64,000 nucleotides of DNA from Aggregatibacter segnis ATCC 33393. GTDB lineage: Bacteria; Pseudomonadota; Gammaproteobacteria; Enterobacterales; Pasteurellaceae. The DNA is taken from the NCBI RefSeq assembly GCF_000185305.1, contig NZ_GL622200.1, forward strand, positions 1,540,587 through 1,604,586. The letters run 5' to 3'. The position numbers were made by a program, and so were the translations under genes. This document shows, in pieces, positions 29,053-41,513 of this stretch. The notes beneath the pieces were generated by a model. That model was not told where the DNA came from and searched no databases. It worked only from the letters and a program-made list of their open reading frames with translations. How positions within the stretch are numbered: position 1 is the stretch's first letter; each line of letters begins with the position of its first letter.

Positions 29053-29634
29053 ATGTCAACGCTGCCCCAAATCAAAAACGCCATTATGTGCGATCCGCAA
29101 AATCGCTCCTTCACCGAACGTGGTATTGAGCCGCTATTCTCCGCCCCGACAACTGCCCGCATAAACATTGTCGGACAAGCACCTGGCACCAAAGCAGAAC
29201 AAACGCGTTTGTATTGGAATGACCAAAGCGGTGATCGCCTACGTGAATGGTTGGGTGTCGATCGTGAAGTGTTTTATCACTCCGGCTTGTTTGCGGTGAT
29301 TCCGATGGATTTTTACTATCCGGGGAAAGGCAAATCAGGCGATCTGCCACCTCGCAAAGGCTTTGCAGAAAAATGGCATTCACAGATTCTGGCGGATTTA
29401 CCTCATATTGAACTGACCATCTTGATCGGACAATACGCACAAAAATATTATCTGCCGCAGAACAAACTTAATGTGACAGAAACCGTAAAAAATTACCGAA
29501 TATTTCTACCGCACTTTTTGCCGCTCGTGCATCCTTCCCCTCGCAATCAGTTGTGGTTGGCTAAAAATCCTTGGTTTGTGCAAGAAGTCATCCCGGCATT
29601 GCAACAACGGGTTAAACAAATCCTCGCCCCTTAA
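29053..29634 (+). CDS. Uracil-DNA-glycosylase-superfamily protein
   Basis: A 193-aa protein with a UDG-like fold: motif A NIVGQAPGTKAEQTRL (family 4/5-type G-x-A/P-G-x-x-E) and motif B VHPSPRNQLWLAKNP. Catalytic preference cannot be assigned. It is distinct from Ung at 3.6 kb. The gene is alone, with uptake signals on both sides and inside the reading frame, and ends at a strong terminator. Confidence 0.82.
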   Translation: MSTLPQIKNAIMCDPQNRSFTERGIEPLFSAPTTARINIVGQAPGTKAEQTRLYWNDQSGDRLREWLGVDREVFYHSGLFAVIPMDFYYPGKGKSGDLPPRKGFAEKWHSQILADLPHIELTILIGQYAQKYYLPQNKLNVTETVKNYRIFLPHFLPLVHPSPRNQLWLAKNPWFVQEVIPALQQRVKQILAP

Positions 29635-29654
29635 GTGATGTAAATAAGGCATAC

Positions 29655-29683
29655 AAAAAAGCCTGTCAAATGACAGGCTTTTT
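29655..29683. terminator. Bidirectional terminator
   Basis: AAAAAAGCCTGTCA / TGACAGGCTTTTT hairpin between convergent genes. Confidence 0.9.
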
Positions 29684-29709
29684 ACCAAACATTATTTTGC
29701 TTTCCTTTA

Positions 29710-30657
29710 TTACACTTCAATGCCGTCAAAAAGTGCGGTACTTAAATAACGCTCTGCCGCAGACGGTAAAATCACCACAATCAGTTTATCTTTAAATTCA
29801 GGCTGTTTCGCCAAGCGATCAGCCGCAGCGACAGCCGCACCGGAAGAAATACCGGCAAGAATCCCTTCTTCTGCCATCAAACGACGGGCAGTCACGATCG
29901 CCGTTTCACTATCAATCGTTTCCACTCGATCAATTAAGGAAAGATCGAGGTTTTTCGGAATAAAGCCTGCGCCGATCCCTTGAATCTTGTGTGGACCCGG
30001 TTTAACTTCTTCACCGGCAAGAGTTTGAGTAATCACCGGTGATTCAGCCGGTTCTACGGCAACAGAGATAATTTGTTTACCATGATCTAATTTAATGGCA
30101 CGGGAAATCCCGGTGATGGTACCACCAGTACCCACGCCGGCAACCAATACATCAATTTTGCCTTCAGTGTCTTTCCAGATTTCTGGACCGGTGGTTTTAC
30201 GGTGAATTTCCGGGTTTGCCGGATTTTCAAACTGTTTTAACATCACATAACGACTTGGATCAGATGCCACAATTTCTTCTGCTTTGGCAATCGCGCCTTT
30301 CATGCCTTTAGCACCTTCGGTAAGGACTAAATTCACGCCCAAACCGCGCAATAAACGCTTACGCTCATTGCTCATAGTTTCCGGCATGGTGAGCGTAATT
30401 TTATAACCGCGTGCCGCTGCTACATAGGCCAAAGCAATACCGGTATTCCCGCTGGTCGCATCCACGATTTCTTTATCTTTCGTCAAAGAACCGTCTTTTT
30501 CTGCCTGCCAAACCATGTTCGCGCCGATACGGCATTTCACGCTAAAACTTGGGTTACGTCCCTCAATTTTTACCACGATATTGCCGTTGCCAAAATGTTT
30601 TAGACGCACCAACGGCGTATTGCCAATAGAATAAGAATTGTCGTTATAAATAGTCAT
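29710..30657 (-). CDS. cysK: Cysteine synthase A (O-acetylserine sulfhydrylase)
   Basis: A 315-aa PLP enzyme that makes cysteine from O-acetylserine and sulfide. The PLP lysine is Lys41 in SFSVKCRIG, the substrate loop is [12 protein letters not shown], and the phosphate-binding loop is [11 protein letters not shown] chose ATG at 30657 (after TGGAGAACAGT), giving the usual [16 protein letters not shown] start, over an ATG four codons upstream. cysZ is divergent-adjacent in the same direction, consistent with sulfur assimilation. Confidence 0.95.
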   Translation of the reverse strand: MTIYNDNSYSIGNTPLVRLKHFGNGNIVVKIEGRNPSFSVKCRIGANMVWQAEKDGSLTKDKEIVDATSGNTGIALAYVAAARGYKITLTMPETMSNERKRLLRGLGVNLVLTEGAKGMKGAIAKAEEIVASDPSRYVMLKQFENPANPEIHRKTTGPEIWKDTEGKIDVLVAGVGTGGTITGISRAIKLDHGKQIISVAVEPAESPVITQTLAGEEVKPGPHKIQGIGAGFIPKNLDLSLIDRVETIDSETAIVTARRLMAEEGILAGISSGAAVAAADRLAKQPEFKDKLIVVILPSAAERYLSTALFDGIEV

Positions 30658-30755
30658 ACTGTTCTCCAAACCATAAGGAATATTTTATGGCGCTAGTTTT
30701 AACACGAGAATTCACAATAAAAAAATAGCTATTTTTTATAAATAATAACTAAAAG

Positions 30756-31580
30756 CTATTTAGTCACGATTTGTCCACCAACGGAATGAGCATGATGCAA
30801 GCTCATCTCCGTGCCGGTTTTGTCTTGCGAAGAGCGCTTAAATAAACGGCGATATTCATTCACCCACATTGCCGTTGCACCACACACCGCGACAGGAATA
30901 ATCACTAAATTCACGATCGGTACAAACGTGCATAATGAAACCAAACCACCGAAAGTAACGGTTACATTACGCTTAATGGCTAATTCATTTTTCATTACGT
31001 CAAAAGGAATCTTGTGATTATCAAAAGGATAGTCACAATATTGAATTGCAAACATCCAAGCCGTAAATACAAAAGTGGCAATCGGAACCACGGTTTGCCC
31101 GAGTAACGGCACAAAACCTAATAAAAACAAGGCGATAATTTTAGGCAAACTATAAACCAACTTTTGCCATTCACGCCCTAACATACGAGGCACATCTTTC
31201 AGAAAATCCCATAAAGACATTTCCTGCAAATCTTCCCCTGTCAGCATTTTTTCGACTTTTTCTGCCAATAAGCCATTAAACGGTGCTGCGATAAAACCCG
31301 ACAACGTCGTAAAAATAAAGTAAAACAGGATTAAAATCATCAAAATGGAAGCCAGCAATAAAATGCCGCTCAGCCACGCAAGCCAATCAGGAACATAGGA
31401 CATAATGCCGTCAATATAACCGCCTATTTGACTCACAAACATCCAAAATAAGCCACCTAACAACAGTACGTTTAATAAAATAGGCAGGATCACAAAACGG
31501 CGTAACCCCTTTTGTAAAATTAAGTGCCAGCCCATCACAAAATATTCAAAACCGGCTTTTATTTCTTGCTCTTTCAACAT
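30756..31580 (-). CDS. cysZ: Sulfate transporter CysZ
   Basis: A 274-aa inner-membrane protein of the CysZ/EI24 family with four to six helices. Conserved blocks include [14 protein letters not shown] at the start, [15 protein letters not shown] and [18 protein letters not shown]. It imports sulfate for cysteine synthesis. ATG at 31580 with GGGGGAGAACGTG is preferred over the ATG at 31685 that would overlap the zipA promoter. It lies upstream of cysK on the same strand and divergent from zipA, as in Haemophilus. Confidence 0.9.
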   Translation of the reverse strand: MLKEQEIKAGFEYFVMGWHLILQKGLRRFVILPILLNVLLLGGLFWMFVSQIGGYIDGIMSYVPDWLAWLSGILLLASILMILILFYFIFTTLSGFIAAPFNGLLAEKVEKMLTGEDLQEMSLWDFLKDVPRMLGREWQKLVYSLPKIIALFLLGFVPLLGQTVVPIATFVFTAWMFAIQYCDYPFDNHKIPFDVMKNELAIKRNVTVTFGGLVSLCTFVPIVNLVIIPVAVCGATAMWVNEYRRLFKRSSQDKTGTEMSLHHAHSVGGQIVTK

Positions 31581-31720
31581 CACGTTCTCCCCCAAGGAAA
31601 AGAGGCCCAGAATACAAAGTGCGGCGAAAAAAATCAAACGTTGTCTCTCATCAATTTTATAAAAATATGATAAGCTTACGCCCACTTATACATGAGTTTT
31701 ACATGATGGGAGAGTCGGCA

Positions 31721-32749
31721 ATGGATTTAAATACTATTTTGATTATCTTGGGGGTTATCGCCCTATTGGCATTGATTGCGCACGGCATTTGGTCAAACCG
31801 TCGCGAGAAATCCCAATATTTCAAAAACGCCAATACTTTTTCACAAAATCATCAACCCAATCGTTTTAATGCGCCGCAATCGGCACAACCGACAACAGAA
31901 ACACCGATTGCCGACAAACCGGTGCATTCTTTTGTCGAAGAAACGCCTCCACAACAACAGGCATTGGATTTTGAAGCTACTGCCACATCAACCATAAGCG
32001 AGTCACACTCCATTGAACGTGCTGTGGATGAAATTAAAATTACCTTACCGAATGGCACCTCCAACACAACATTGAATAACGTTGAATCAACTGCGTCCTA
32101 TTCCTTTCATGAACAACCGACACAACCTGTTCAACCCGTAATGACACAAGCTAATACGTCATTTCAATCTTATGATGAACAGTCTTCTTACGCTGAACCA
32201 AACACGGCTTCTCTGGCTGAAAGCAACTCACGTCAAACAGAAAACGAATATGTGACTCCAACCGTTTCATTAAACCAGGCAAATAAACAACACACGGCGA
32301 CTAGCCAATCAATAACCTCTGCGGGGGAAATGATCTCAGACAATCAACGTACGCCTGACTTCATTATGTTATATGTAGTTGCGCCGGAAAATCGTGAATT
32401 TAACGGTGGACGCTTAGCACAAGCACTCGATGGCCTAGGTTTTATTTTTGGCGATCAGCATATTTATCATCGCCATTTGGATTTAACCGCTGCCAGCCCA
32501 GTATTGTTCAGCGTGGCGAATTTACAACAGCCCGGCACCTTTAATCCTTACGACATGGACAACCTGGTTACCGTCGGCATTGCCATTTTTATGCAATTAC
32601 CTTCACCGGGCAATGACATCGTCAATCTGAAAACCATGATTCGCGCCGCCCGTAGTTTGGCGGATGAACTTGGAGGTTTTGTCCTCACGGATAAACAAGA
32701 AATTTTCAACGACCACGCCGAACAGGAATATTTGGCCAAAGTGGCTTAA
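31721..32749 (+). CDS. zipA: Cell-division protein ZipA
   Basis: A 342-aa essential FtsZ anchor. The N-terminal membrane helix (TILIILGVIALLALIAHGIW) is followed by a basic patch, a Pro/Gln/Thr/Ser-rich linker (about 50-205) and the C-terminal FtsZ-binding domain (from TPDFIMLYVVAPENREF). I chose ATG at 31721, since homologues start MDLNTILIILG; two ATGs just upstream (31703, 31706) are also in frame. The cysZ / zipA-ligA order is shared with other Gammaproteobacteria. Confidence 0.93.
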   Translation: MDLNTILIILGVIALLALIAHGIWSNRREKSQYFKNANTFSQNHQPNRFNAPQSAQPTTETPIADKPVHSFVEETPPQQQALDFEATATSTISESHSIERAVDEIKITLPNGTSNTTLNNVESTASYSFHEQPTQPVQPVMTQANTSFQSYDEQSSYAEPNTASLAESNSRQTENEYVTPTVSLNQANKQHTATSQSITSAGEMISDNQRTPDFIMLYVVAPENREFNGGRLAQALDGLGFIFGDQHIYHRHLDLTAASPVLFSVANLQQPGTFNPYDMDNLVTVGIAIFMQLPSPGNDIVNLKTMIRAARSLADELGGFVLTDKQEIFNDHAEQEYLAKVA

Positions 32750-32776
32750 TTCATCACGCGGCTTAAAAACGTTTTT

Positions 32777-34868
<2,092 letters not shown>

Positions 34869-34877
34869 AGTGTAAAG

Positions 34878-34910
34878 ACAAAAAATAAGGACAGGCATAA
34901 AGCCTGTCCC
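34878..34910 (-). terminator. Terminator of tdk
   Basis: GGACAGGC / GCCTGTCC hairpin with A-rich plus-strand flank (T-rich for the leftward tdk transcript). It also sits just after ligA. Confidence 0.75.
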
Positions 34911-34938
34911 TAAAAAAACAACCGCACTTTGAAACCAT

Positions 34939-35517
34939 CTATTCAGCCATGCGTTCTTTATAATGCAATCGGCAGACCGATAAATAACTGTCGTTGCCAC
35001 CAATTTGAATTTGATCCCCTTGTTTGACGACCTCGCCTTGTTCATTTAAACGCAATACGAAATTGGCTTTACGTCCGCAATAGCAAATGGTTTTAAGCTC
35101 TTCCAACTGATCCGCCCATGCCAACAAATAGCGACTCCCTTCAAAAAGTTCTGCTTGGAAGTCGGTGCGCAAACCATAACATAAAACAGGAATTTTCAGT
35201 TTATCCACCACATCGCTCAGTTGATACACTTGTGCTTTGGTTAAAAACTGTGCTTCATCCACCAAAATACAATGCAACGGCTCTTTCGTTACGTGTTGTT
35301 GAATTTCTGCAAATAAATCCGTGTCACGTGCGAAGGTGTTCGCCTGTTCACTGATCCCAATACGCGAAGTCACGCGCCCAGCGCCGAAACGATCATCAAT
35401 CGCCGCCGTATAAACCAGCGTGTTCATATTGCGTTCACGGTAGTTATAGGAAGATTGCAGCAAAGTTGTCGATTTTCCCGCATTCATGGTGGAATAATAA
35501 AAATACAACTTAGCCAT
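34939..35517 (-). CDS. tdk: Thymidine kinase, type II
   Basis: A 192-aa kinase of the thymidine salvage pathway. The P-loop is [12 protein letters not shown] (residues 9-20), the Walker-B-like DEAQFL and the lasso/zinc domain with CYCGRKANF and a later CRLHY are present. It overlaps by one base the small membrane gene upstream, so the two form a unit. Confidence 0.96.
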   Translation of the reverse strand: MAKLYFYYSTMNAGKSTTLLQSSYNYRERNMNTLVYTAAIDDRFGAGRVTSRIGISEQANTFARDTDLFAEIQQHVTKEPLHCILVDEAQFLTKAQVYQLSDVVDKLKIPVLCYGLRTDFQAELFEGSRYLLAWADQLEELKTICYCGRKANFVLRLNEQGEVVKQGDQIQIGGNDSYLSVCRLHYKERMAE

Positions 35518-35750
35518 TATTTAAGCACCCATTTCCAAAAGTAATAGCAGATAAAACCGGTTAACGGCGGTAACGAGGCGAGAATAAAAACACCGATAGT
35601 GGTTCGCCCGCCTGCCATTTGGCCAATCTCTGTTAAGAAATCGATAAGCTCATTTGTCGGCGTGGTAAATACAAAAAAGCCAATAATTGCCAACATAACG
35701 AAGCAGCCGATGCCGGCGGCTCGCATTGCTCTAAATTTAATGTTGTCCAT
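35517..35750 (-). CDS. Small two-helix membrane protein, unknown function
   Basis: A 77-aa protein with two hydrophobic segments (residues about 11-30 and 49-75) separated by a short polar loop ([20 protein letters not shown]). No family is recognised. Its stop overlaps the tdk start by one base, which suggests translational coupling. Confidence 0.6.
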   Translation of the reverse strand: MDNIKFRAMRAAGIGCFVMLAIIGFFVFTTPTNELIDFLTEIGQMAGGRTTIGVFILASLPPLTGFICYYFWKWVLK

Positions 35751-35766
35751 AATGTTTCCTTAACTG

Positions 35767-35806
35767 AAGCGCGGTCAAAAAACGTTTAAATTTTTGACCG
35801 CACTTT
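35767..35806 (-). terminator. Imperfect inverted uptake-signal pair between tsaD and the small membrane gene
   Basis: AAGCGCGGTCAAAAA (one mismatch to the uptake core) and TTTTTGACCGCACTT form a stem in the 70-bp gap. Confidence 0.5.
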
Positions 35807-35820
35807 GATTTAATATCGAA

Positions 35821-36849
35821 TTAAACGGCAGTTAATTCGGTCATTGCCCAGCGCGGACGCACTTCGATGGCAAGATCTTGTTGCTGCCCTTGTTTTAAAC
35901 GTAGAAAACCGGCATAGGCAATCATGGCGCCGTTATCGGTACAAAATTGCGGTTGCGGATAATACACTTTGCCGCCCAATTGTTGCATCAGCTCCGCCAA
36001 GGTTTGGCGCAACTGTTTATTGGCACTGACGCCGCCGGCAATCACCAAACGCTTTAAGCCCGTTTGTTTTAACGCACGCTTACATTTAATGGCTAACGTG
36101 TCCACCACCGCCTCTTGGAATGCATAGGCAATATCTGCTTTGCTTTGCTCGGTTAACTCCCCTTCTTCTTGCATCACTTGATGAAACGTATTGGCGGCAA
36201 AGGTTTTTAAACCGGAAAAACTAAAATCCAATCCGGGACGATCGGTCATTGGGCGTGGAAAGGCAAAACGATTCGGCGTACCATTTGAAGCTAAACGAGC
36301 TAATGCCGCCCCGCCGGGATAATCTAATCCGAGTAATTTTGCCGTTTTGTCAAACGCTTCCCCGGCGGCATCATCAATAGATTCGCCTAATAATTCGTAG
36401 CGTCCAACGCCGTCCACACGCACCAATTGAGTATGCCCGCCGGACACCAACAACGCCACAAAAGGAAAGTGCGGTGGATTTTCTTCCAGCATGGGTGCCA
36501 GTAAATGCCCTTCCATATGATGTACACCAATAGCAGGGATATTCCATGCGTACGCCAAAGATCGCGCTACGGTTGATCCCACTAACAACGCGCCAACCAA
36601 GCCGGGACCGCTTGTATAGGCCACGCCGTCAATGTCTTTTGCAGTAAGATTGGCTTCTTGTAAGGCGGCTTGTAATAATGGCGCTAATTTCCGAATATGA
36701 TCGCGTGAGGCCAGTTCCGGCACAACGCCGCCGTAATCGGCATGTAGCGCAATTTGCGTATGAAGTTGATTAGCAATCAAGCCTTTCTCTTCGTCATAAA
36801 TGGCAACGCCCGTTTCATCACAAGACGTTTCAATGCCTAAAATTCGCAT
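35821..36849 (-). CDS. tsaD: tRNA N6-threonylcarbamoyladenosine transferase TsaD
   Basis: A 342-aa ASKHA-fold enzyme that, with TsaB and TsaE, puts the threonylcarbamoyl group on A37 of ANN-decoding tRNAs. The metal-binding motif is [11 protein letters not shown]; the ATPase segments are [23 protein letters not shown] and [13 protein letters not shown]. Length is typical. It is divergent from the rpsU operon, a common arrangement. Confidence 0.97.
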   Translation of the reverse strand: MRILGIETSCDETGVAIYDEEKGLIANQLHTQIALHADYGGVVPELASRDHIRKLAPLLQAALQEANLTAKDIDGVAYTSGPGLVGALLVGSTVARSLAYAWNIPAIGVHHMEGHLLAPMLEENPPHFPFVALLVSGGHTQLVRVDGVGRYELLGESIDDAAGEAFDKTAKLLGLDYPGGAALARLASNGTPNRFAFPRPMTDRPGLDFSFSGLKTFAANTFHQVMQEEGELTEQSKADIAYAFQEAVVDTLAIKCKRALKQTGLKRLVIAGGVSANKQLRQTLAELMQQLGGKVYYPQPQFCTDNGAMIAYAGFLRLKQGQQQDLAIEVRPRWAMTELTAV

Positions 36850-37000
36850 TTGTGTTCTCTTTATATGGGATTTAATTGGGGCGAATTTTACCCTTTTTAC
36901 AAGGGTTTAACCAGTTTATCAAAACGGATTTCAGGAAAAGGTGAATCTTCCCTTTACTTTTCCTGTGAAGTTGGATTAAAATTGCGATCTTTATTGAATC

Positions 37001-37017
37001 TGCCACGACTTGTGGCA
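37001..37017 (+). other. Hairpin in the rpsU leader
   Basis: TGCCAC / GTGGCA with a five-base loop, 57 bp before the rpsU start. Its role is unknown; ribosomal protein leaders often carry regulatory structure. Confidence 0.3.
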
Positions 37018-37073
37018 ACAAGTAAAATTTAAATTGCAATTAAATTAATTAAACTCATTGAGGTGATTGGCTT

Positions 37074-37289
37074 ATGCCTGTAATTAAAGTTCGTGAAAAT
37101 GAATCCTTTGACGTAGCATTACGTCGTTTCAAACGCTCTTGCGAAAAAGCTGGTATCTTAGCAGAAGTTCGTGCTCGTGAATTCTACGAAAAACCAACGA
37201 CAATTCGTAAACGTGAAAATGCAACTCGCGCAAAACGTCATGCAAAACGCGTTGCTCGTGAAAACGCTCGTAATACACGTTTATACTAA
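37074..37289 (+). CDS. rpsU: 30S ribosomal protein S21
   Basis: A 71-aa basic protein starting [26 protein letters not shown], the standard S21 sequence. S21 acts in mRNA recruitment by the 30S subunit. It leads the conserved rpsU-dnaG-rpoD operon that couples translation, replication priming and transcription initiation. Confidence 0.99.
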   Translation: MPVIKVRENESFDVALRRFKRSCEKAGILAEVRAREFYEKPTTIRKRENATRAKRHAKRVARENARNTRLY

Positions 37290-37315
37290 TTAGCAGTATT
37301 TTTAACTCGAGTTAT

Positions 37316-37352
37316 AAAAACCGTGAATCTTCCTAGGCTCACGGTTTTATTT
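37316..37352 (+). terminator. Intra-operon terminator between rpsU and dnaG
   Basis: AAAAACCGTGA / CTCACGGTTTTATTTT hairpin. A partial terminator at this position is known in E. coli to keep primase levels far below S21. Confidence 0.8.
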
Positions 37353-37410
37353 TCTCTCAATCTCATCAGTTAGGCTCATATTTCGTTCACAATAAGAGGC
37401 AGAATACTCG

Positions 37411-39171
37411 ATGAAAGGTTCCATTCCCCGCACATTTATAGACGATATTTTAACCAAAATTAACATCGTCGATTTAATTAATTCCCGCGTAAAACTGAAA
37501 AAAGCCGGCCGTGATTATCAAGCCTGCTGCCCGTTTCACCATGAAAAAACGCCTTCTTTTACCGTCAGCGATAAAAAGCAGTTTTATCATTGTTTCGGTT
37601 GTGGTGCGCATGGCAATGCGATTTCCTTTTTAATGGAATACGACAAGCTGGAATTTGTGGAAGCGGTGGAAGAACTCGCAGGCTTTCTCGGGTTGGAAAT
37701 TCCCTACGAAAAACGACCGCACTTTAACGATAACGGCAAGCAAGTTGGCTATCAAACCAAGCGTAATCTGTATGAACTCATGCAGGAGATTGCTAAGTTT
37801 TATCAGCAACAATTGCCGTTAAATATTCCTGCACAAAGTTATCTGCAACAGCGTGGTTTATCAGCGGAAATCATTGAACGTTTTCAAATCGGTTATGTGC
37901 CGAATGCCATGGATACCGTTTATCGTCAATTTGGTAAAACGCGTGAAGAGCAACAAAAACTGTTCGATTTAGGCATGTTGTCGCGCAATGATCGTGGCAA
38001 TGTGTACGACAAATTCCGTAATCGGATTATGTTCCCGATTCGCGATCGTCGCGGACGCACCGTGGCTTTCGGCGGACGCGTGTTAACCGATGAAAAACCC
38101 AAATACTTAAACTCGCCGGAAACCATCACCTATCACAAAGGCAGTGAACTTTACGGTTTATTTGAAGCCTTACAGGCGGATGATTCACCACAAAAATTAC
38201 TGGTTGTTGAAGGTTATATGGATGTGGTGGCATTAGCCCAATTCGGTGTCAATTATGCCGTGGCGTCTCTCGGTACGTCCACCACCTCGGAACAAATTCA
38301 ATTACTCTTTCGCTCCACGGAACAAGTGATTTGTTGTTATGACGGCGATCGCGCCGGACGCGATGCCGCATGGCGAGCGCTGGAAAATGCGTTGCCTTAT
38401 ATGGAAGATGGCCGCCAGCTGAAATTTATCTTTTTACCTGATGACGAAGACCCGGATAGTTTCATTCGTCAATACGGTAAGCAAGGCTTCGAAGAATACA
38501 TTGAGAAGGCGCAATCCTTGAGTGAATTTTTGTTCGCCCATTTAACCCCGAAAGTGGATTTCTCCTCAAAAGAAGGCAAAGCAAAACTTGCTGCACTGGC
38601 AATTCCGCTGATTAAACAAATTCCGGGTGATGTATTACGTTTGGATTTACGCAATATGCTTGCCAAAAAGCTAGGCATTTTAGATCCCACTCAACTTGAA
38701 AGTTTAATGCCCAATCAGGCAAAACAAGAAAATGAACCTGTCGCACAAGGGATCCAATTTAAGCCGACACCAATGCGTATTTTGGTCGCGTTATTGCTAC
38801 AAAACCCGGAGCTGGTGAAATTCGTACCGGATTTGGAGCCGCTCAAAAATTTGGACGAGCCGGGCTACGATTTATTCGTAGAATTGACCGCACTTTGCCG
38901 CGAAAAAGTGGGCATCAGTGCAGGGCAGTTACTAGAGCACTGGCGTGATACAAAACAACAAAAAACACTTGAAAAACTGCTGGCGTGGAACCACTTGATT
39001 GAAGACGATAAGATCGAGGACACGTTCCGCGAAACATTACGTTACTTTTACCTGCAACTGGTTGATAAACGCATCCATTGGCTCATCGCTAAAGATCGTG
39101 CGGAAGGATTGGATCTCAACGAGAAAAAAGAGCTTTCACATTTGTTGGTAAAAAAACAAGAAAAGAAATAG
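37411..39171 (+). CDS. dnaG: DNA primase DnaG
   Basis: A 586-aa primase. The N-terminal zinc module is ACCPFHHEKTPSF with YHCFGCGAHGN; the catalytic core has the EGYMDVVAL TOPRIM glutamate and CYDGDRAGRDAAWR; the C-terminal helicase-binding domain follows. It is second in the macromolecular synthesis operon. An uptake signal lies inside the coding sequence near residue 105. Confidence 0.98.
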   Translation: MKGSIPRTFIDDILTKINIVDLINSRVKLKKAGRDYQACCPFHHEKTPSFTVSDKKQFYHCFGCGAHGNAISFLMEYDKLEFVEAVEELAGFLGLEIPYEKRPHFNDNGKQVGYQTKRNLYELMQEIAKFYQQQLPLNIPAQSYLQQRGLSAEIIERFQIGYVPNAMDTVYRQFGKTREEQQKLFDLGMLSRNDRGNVYDKFRNRIMFPIRDRRGRTVAFGGRVLTDEKPKYLNSPETITYHKGSELYGLFEALQADDSPQKLLVVEGYMDVVALAQFGVNYAVASLGTSTTSEQIQLLFRSTEQVICCYDGDRAGRDAAWRALENALPYMEDGRQLKFIFLPDDEDPDSFIRQYGKQGFEEYIEKAQSLSEFLFAHLTPKVDFSSKEGKAKLAALAIPLIKQIPGDVLRLDLRNMLAKKLGILDPTQLESLMPNQAKQENEPVAQGIQFKPTPMRILVALLLQNPELVKFVPDLEPLKNLDEPGYDLFVELTALCREKVGISAGQLLEHWRDTKQQKTLEKLLAWNHLIEDDKIEDTFRETLRYFYLQLVDKRIHWLIAKDRAEGLDLNEKKELSHLLVKKQEKK

Positions 39172-39246
39172 TTAAACCTGAGTAAGAATGTTAGAATTCC
39201 TAGCATTTTATCTTCTCCAAATAAGTAAGCAAGGCGGATATCAAAT

Positions 39247-41112
39247 ATGGATCAAAATCCACAATCTCAATTGAAACTACTCATCGCTCAAGGGAAAGAG
39301 CAAGGTTATTTAACCTATGCTGAGGTGAATGACAGTCTCCCTGAAGAATTAGTCGATGCGGATCAAATTGAAGATATTATTCAGATGATCAACGACATGG
39401 GGATTCAAGTGTTGGAAACCGCACCGGATGCGGATGATCTGATGCTCAATGAAAATATCACCGATGAAGATGTCGTTGAAGAAGCAACCCAAGTACTATC
39501 CAGCGTAGAAGCAGAACTCGGTCGCACGACTGACCCGGTACGTATGTATATGCGCGAAATGGGTAGCGTAGAATTGCTCACCCGTGAAGGTGAAATTGAT
39601 ATCGCTAAACGAATTGAAGAAGGCATCAACGAAGTTCAAAGCGCAATTGCCGCTTACCCTGAAGCCATTACCTATCTCATTGAACAATATGATTTGGTAG
39701 AAAGTGGTGGCGTTCGTTTAGCTGACCTAATTACCGGTTTCGTGGATCCAAACGTATTAAGCGAATCAGAAACGGCCGAATTAGATGAATTCCATTCAGA
39801 AGAAGGCGAAGAAAACGTTGCTGCAGCTGAAATTGATGATGAAAGCGAAGACGAAGAAGATAGCGAAGAAAGCGCCAGTGACGACAGCGATAGCGATAAC
39901 AGCATTGATCCTGAAGTAGCACGTGAAAAATTCACCGCACTTAGACAACAACATCAAAAAACGCTAGAAATCATTGCAAAACACGGTCGAACCGGCAAAA
40001 AAGCGAAAGATGAAATTCAGGCATTATCAGATATTTTCACTCAGTTCCGTTTAGTGCCAAAGCAATTTGATACCCTTGTTTTATCTACGCGAGATATGAT
40101 GAAACGTGTTCGCCATCAAGAGCGTCTGATTCAACGTCTTGTCGTAGATAACGCTAAAATGCCAAAATCCAGTTTCCAAAAAAGCTTTATTGGCCATGAA
40201 ACCAGCGATGTATGGTTGGTAAAAGCGCTTGCCGCCGGTAAGTCTTGGTCTGAAAAACTCGCACAGTATGAAGATGAATTGCGCCAAGCAATTGCTCATT
40301 TAGTTCAAATTGAGCAAGACACCAATTTAACCATTGGACAAATTCGAGAAATTGGTGAACGTATCTCACAAGGTGAACTCAAAGCCCGCCGTGCAAAAAA
40401 AGAAATGGTGGAAGCAAACCTTCGTTTGGTGATTTCCATTGCCAAAAAATACACCAACCGTGGCTTACAATTCCTTGATTTAATTCAAGAAGGTAACATT
40501 GGTTTGATGAAAGCCGTAGATAAATTTGAATACCGTCGCGGTTACAAATTCTCTACTTATGCCACCTGGTGGATTCGTCAGGCAATTACCCGTTCTATCG
40601 CAGACCAGGCACGTACCATTCGTATTCCGGTGCATATGATTGAGACCATCAATAAACTCAATCGTATTTCTCGTCAAATGTTGCAAGAGATGGGTCGTGA
40701 AGCAACACCGGAAGAATTAGCGGAACGTATGGGTATGCCGGAAGATAAAATCCGTAAAGTGCTGAAAATTGCTAAAGAGCCGATTTCCATGGAAACCCCA
40801 ATCGGTGATGACGATGATTCCCATTTAGGTGATTTCATCGAAGACTCTACCTTAGAGCTTCCTCTGGATTCTGCCACCGCACAAAGTTTAAAAGCAGCGA
40901 CACACGAAGTGTTGGAGGGCTTAACGCCGCGTGAAGCGAAAGTGCTTCGTATGCGTTTCGGTATCGACATGAACACCGATCACACATTAGAAGAAGTCGG
41001 CAAACAATTTGACGTGACCCGTGAACGTATTCGTCAAATCGAAGCCAAAGCACTACGCAAATTACGCCACCCAAGTCGTTCAGAAACTTTACGCAGTTTC
41101 TTGGACGAGTAA
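39247..41112 (+). CDS. rpoD: RNA polymerase primary sigma factor RpoD (sigma-70)
   Basis: A 621-aa sigma factor. Region 1.1 is at the N-terminus, an acidic nonconserved stretch (about 175-222; many Glu/Asp/Ser) precedes the core, region 2 has [17 protein letters not shown], region 3 follows and region 4 ends with the helix-turn-helix [20 protein letters not shown]. It is the last gene of the operon and is followed by a strong terminator. Confidence 0.99.
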   Translation: MDQNPQSQLKLLIAQGKEQGYLTYAEVNDSLPEELVDADQIEDIIQMINDMGIQVLETAPDADDLMLNENITDEDVVEEATQVLSSVEAELGRTTDPVRMYMREMGSVELLTREGEIDIAKRIEEGINEVQSAIAAYPEAITYLIEQYDLVESGGVRLADLITGFVDPNVLSESETAELDEFHSEEGEENVAAAEIDDESEDEEDSEESASDDSDSDNSIDPEVAREKFTALRQQHQKTLEIIAKHGRTGKKAKDEIQALSDIFTQFRLVPKQFDTLVLSTRDMMKRVRHQERLIQRLVVDNAKMPKSSFQKSFIGHETSDVWLVKALAAGKSWSEKLAQYEDELRQAIAHLVQIEQDTNLTIGQIREIGERISQGELKARRAKKEMVEANLRLVISIAKKYTNRGLQFLDLIQEGNIGLMKAVDKFEYRRGYKFSTYATWWIRQAITRSIADQARTIRIPVHMIETINKLNRISRQMLQEMGREATPEELAERMGMPEDKIRKVLKIAKEPISMETPIGDDDDSHLGDFIEDSTLELPLDSATAQSLKAATHEVLEGLTPREAKVLRMRFGIDMNTDHTLEEVGKQFDVTRERIRQIEAKALRKLRHPSRSETLRSFLDE

Positions 41113-41125
41113 TTTTTAATACAAG

Positions 41126-41159
41126 AAAAAAGGATAAGTCAAAAGGCTTATCCTTTTTT
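41126..41159 (+). terminator. Terminator after rpoD
   Basis: Thirteen-bp stem AAAAAAGGATAAG / CTTATCCTTTTTT with terminal T run. Confidence 0.92.
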
Positions 41160-41238
41160 GTTTAAATTAAACACACACAAGATGGCGAGGCTAGACTTTA
41201 ACCCGATATTTCCCTATAATCCCACCGCAACTCTTACC

Positions 41239-41315
41239 GCCCCCATAGCTCAGTCGGTTAGAGCAGTCGACTCATAATCGATTGGTCACAGGTTCAAGTC
41301 CTGTTGGGGGCACCA
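41239..41315 (+). tRNA. tRNA-Ile2 (anticodon CAU, decodes AUA after lysidine modification)
   Basis: A 77-nt cloverleaf with encoded CCA: acceptor GCCCCCA / TGGGGGC, D stem GCTC/GAGC, anticodon stem GTCGA/TCGAT with loop CTCATAA, and a T arm with GGTTCAAGTCC. The body (GACTCATAATCG, TTGGTC) is close to E. coli ileX rather than to elongator tRNA-Met, so I call it the Ile2 type whose C34 is changed to lysidine by TilS. Its 3' end is the integration site of the island. Confidence 0.85.
41293..41315. repeat. attL (3' end of tRNA-Ile2)
   Basis: TTCAAGTCCTGTTGGGGG then CACCA; repeated at 56437-56457 with one G fewer. Confidence 0.85.
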
Positions 41316-41440
41316 AAAAACTTATCACGCCCCCTCGCAACTCATCAAAAACACCAGTTAAAGCTAGTAATTATAAGACTTTATAGCGTTTTACCCTATC
41401 GTACCCCCTCGTAAACAATCGCCCTTAACCGCTCTTTTTT

Positions 41441-41460
41441 GTAACCACGATTGTAACCAT
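41441..41460. repeat. Left arm-type integrase site
   Basis: GTAACCACGATTGTAACCA, two GTAACCA units in tandem, is found again exactly at 56365-56383 inside the other end. Further GGTTAC units in inverse orientation lie at about 41482 and 41501. Repeats near both att sites are expected of tyrosine-recombinase arm sites. Confidence 0.7.
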
Positions 41461-41513
41461 GTGCTAATATCCCTTTTCCGTGGTTACATAAAATTGCTAA
41501 ATGGTTACCAAAT

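Noticed and set aside
41239-41315. tRNA-Met for the CAU anticodon
   Set aside because: The anticodon-arm and variable-loop sequence matches the Ile2 (lysidine) type better than elongator Met.
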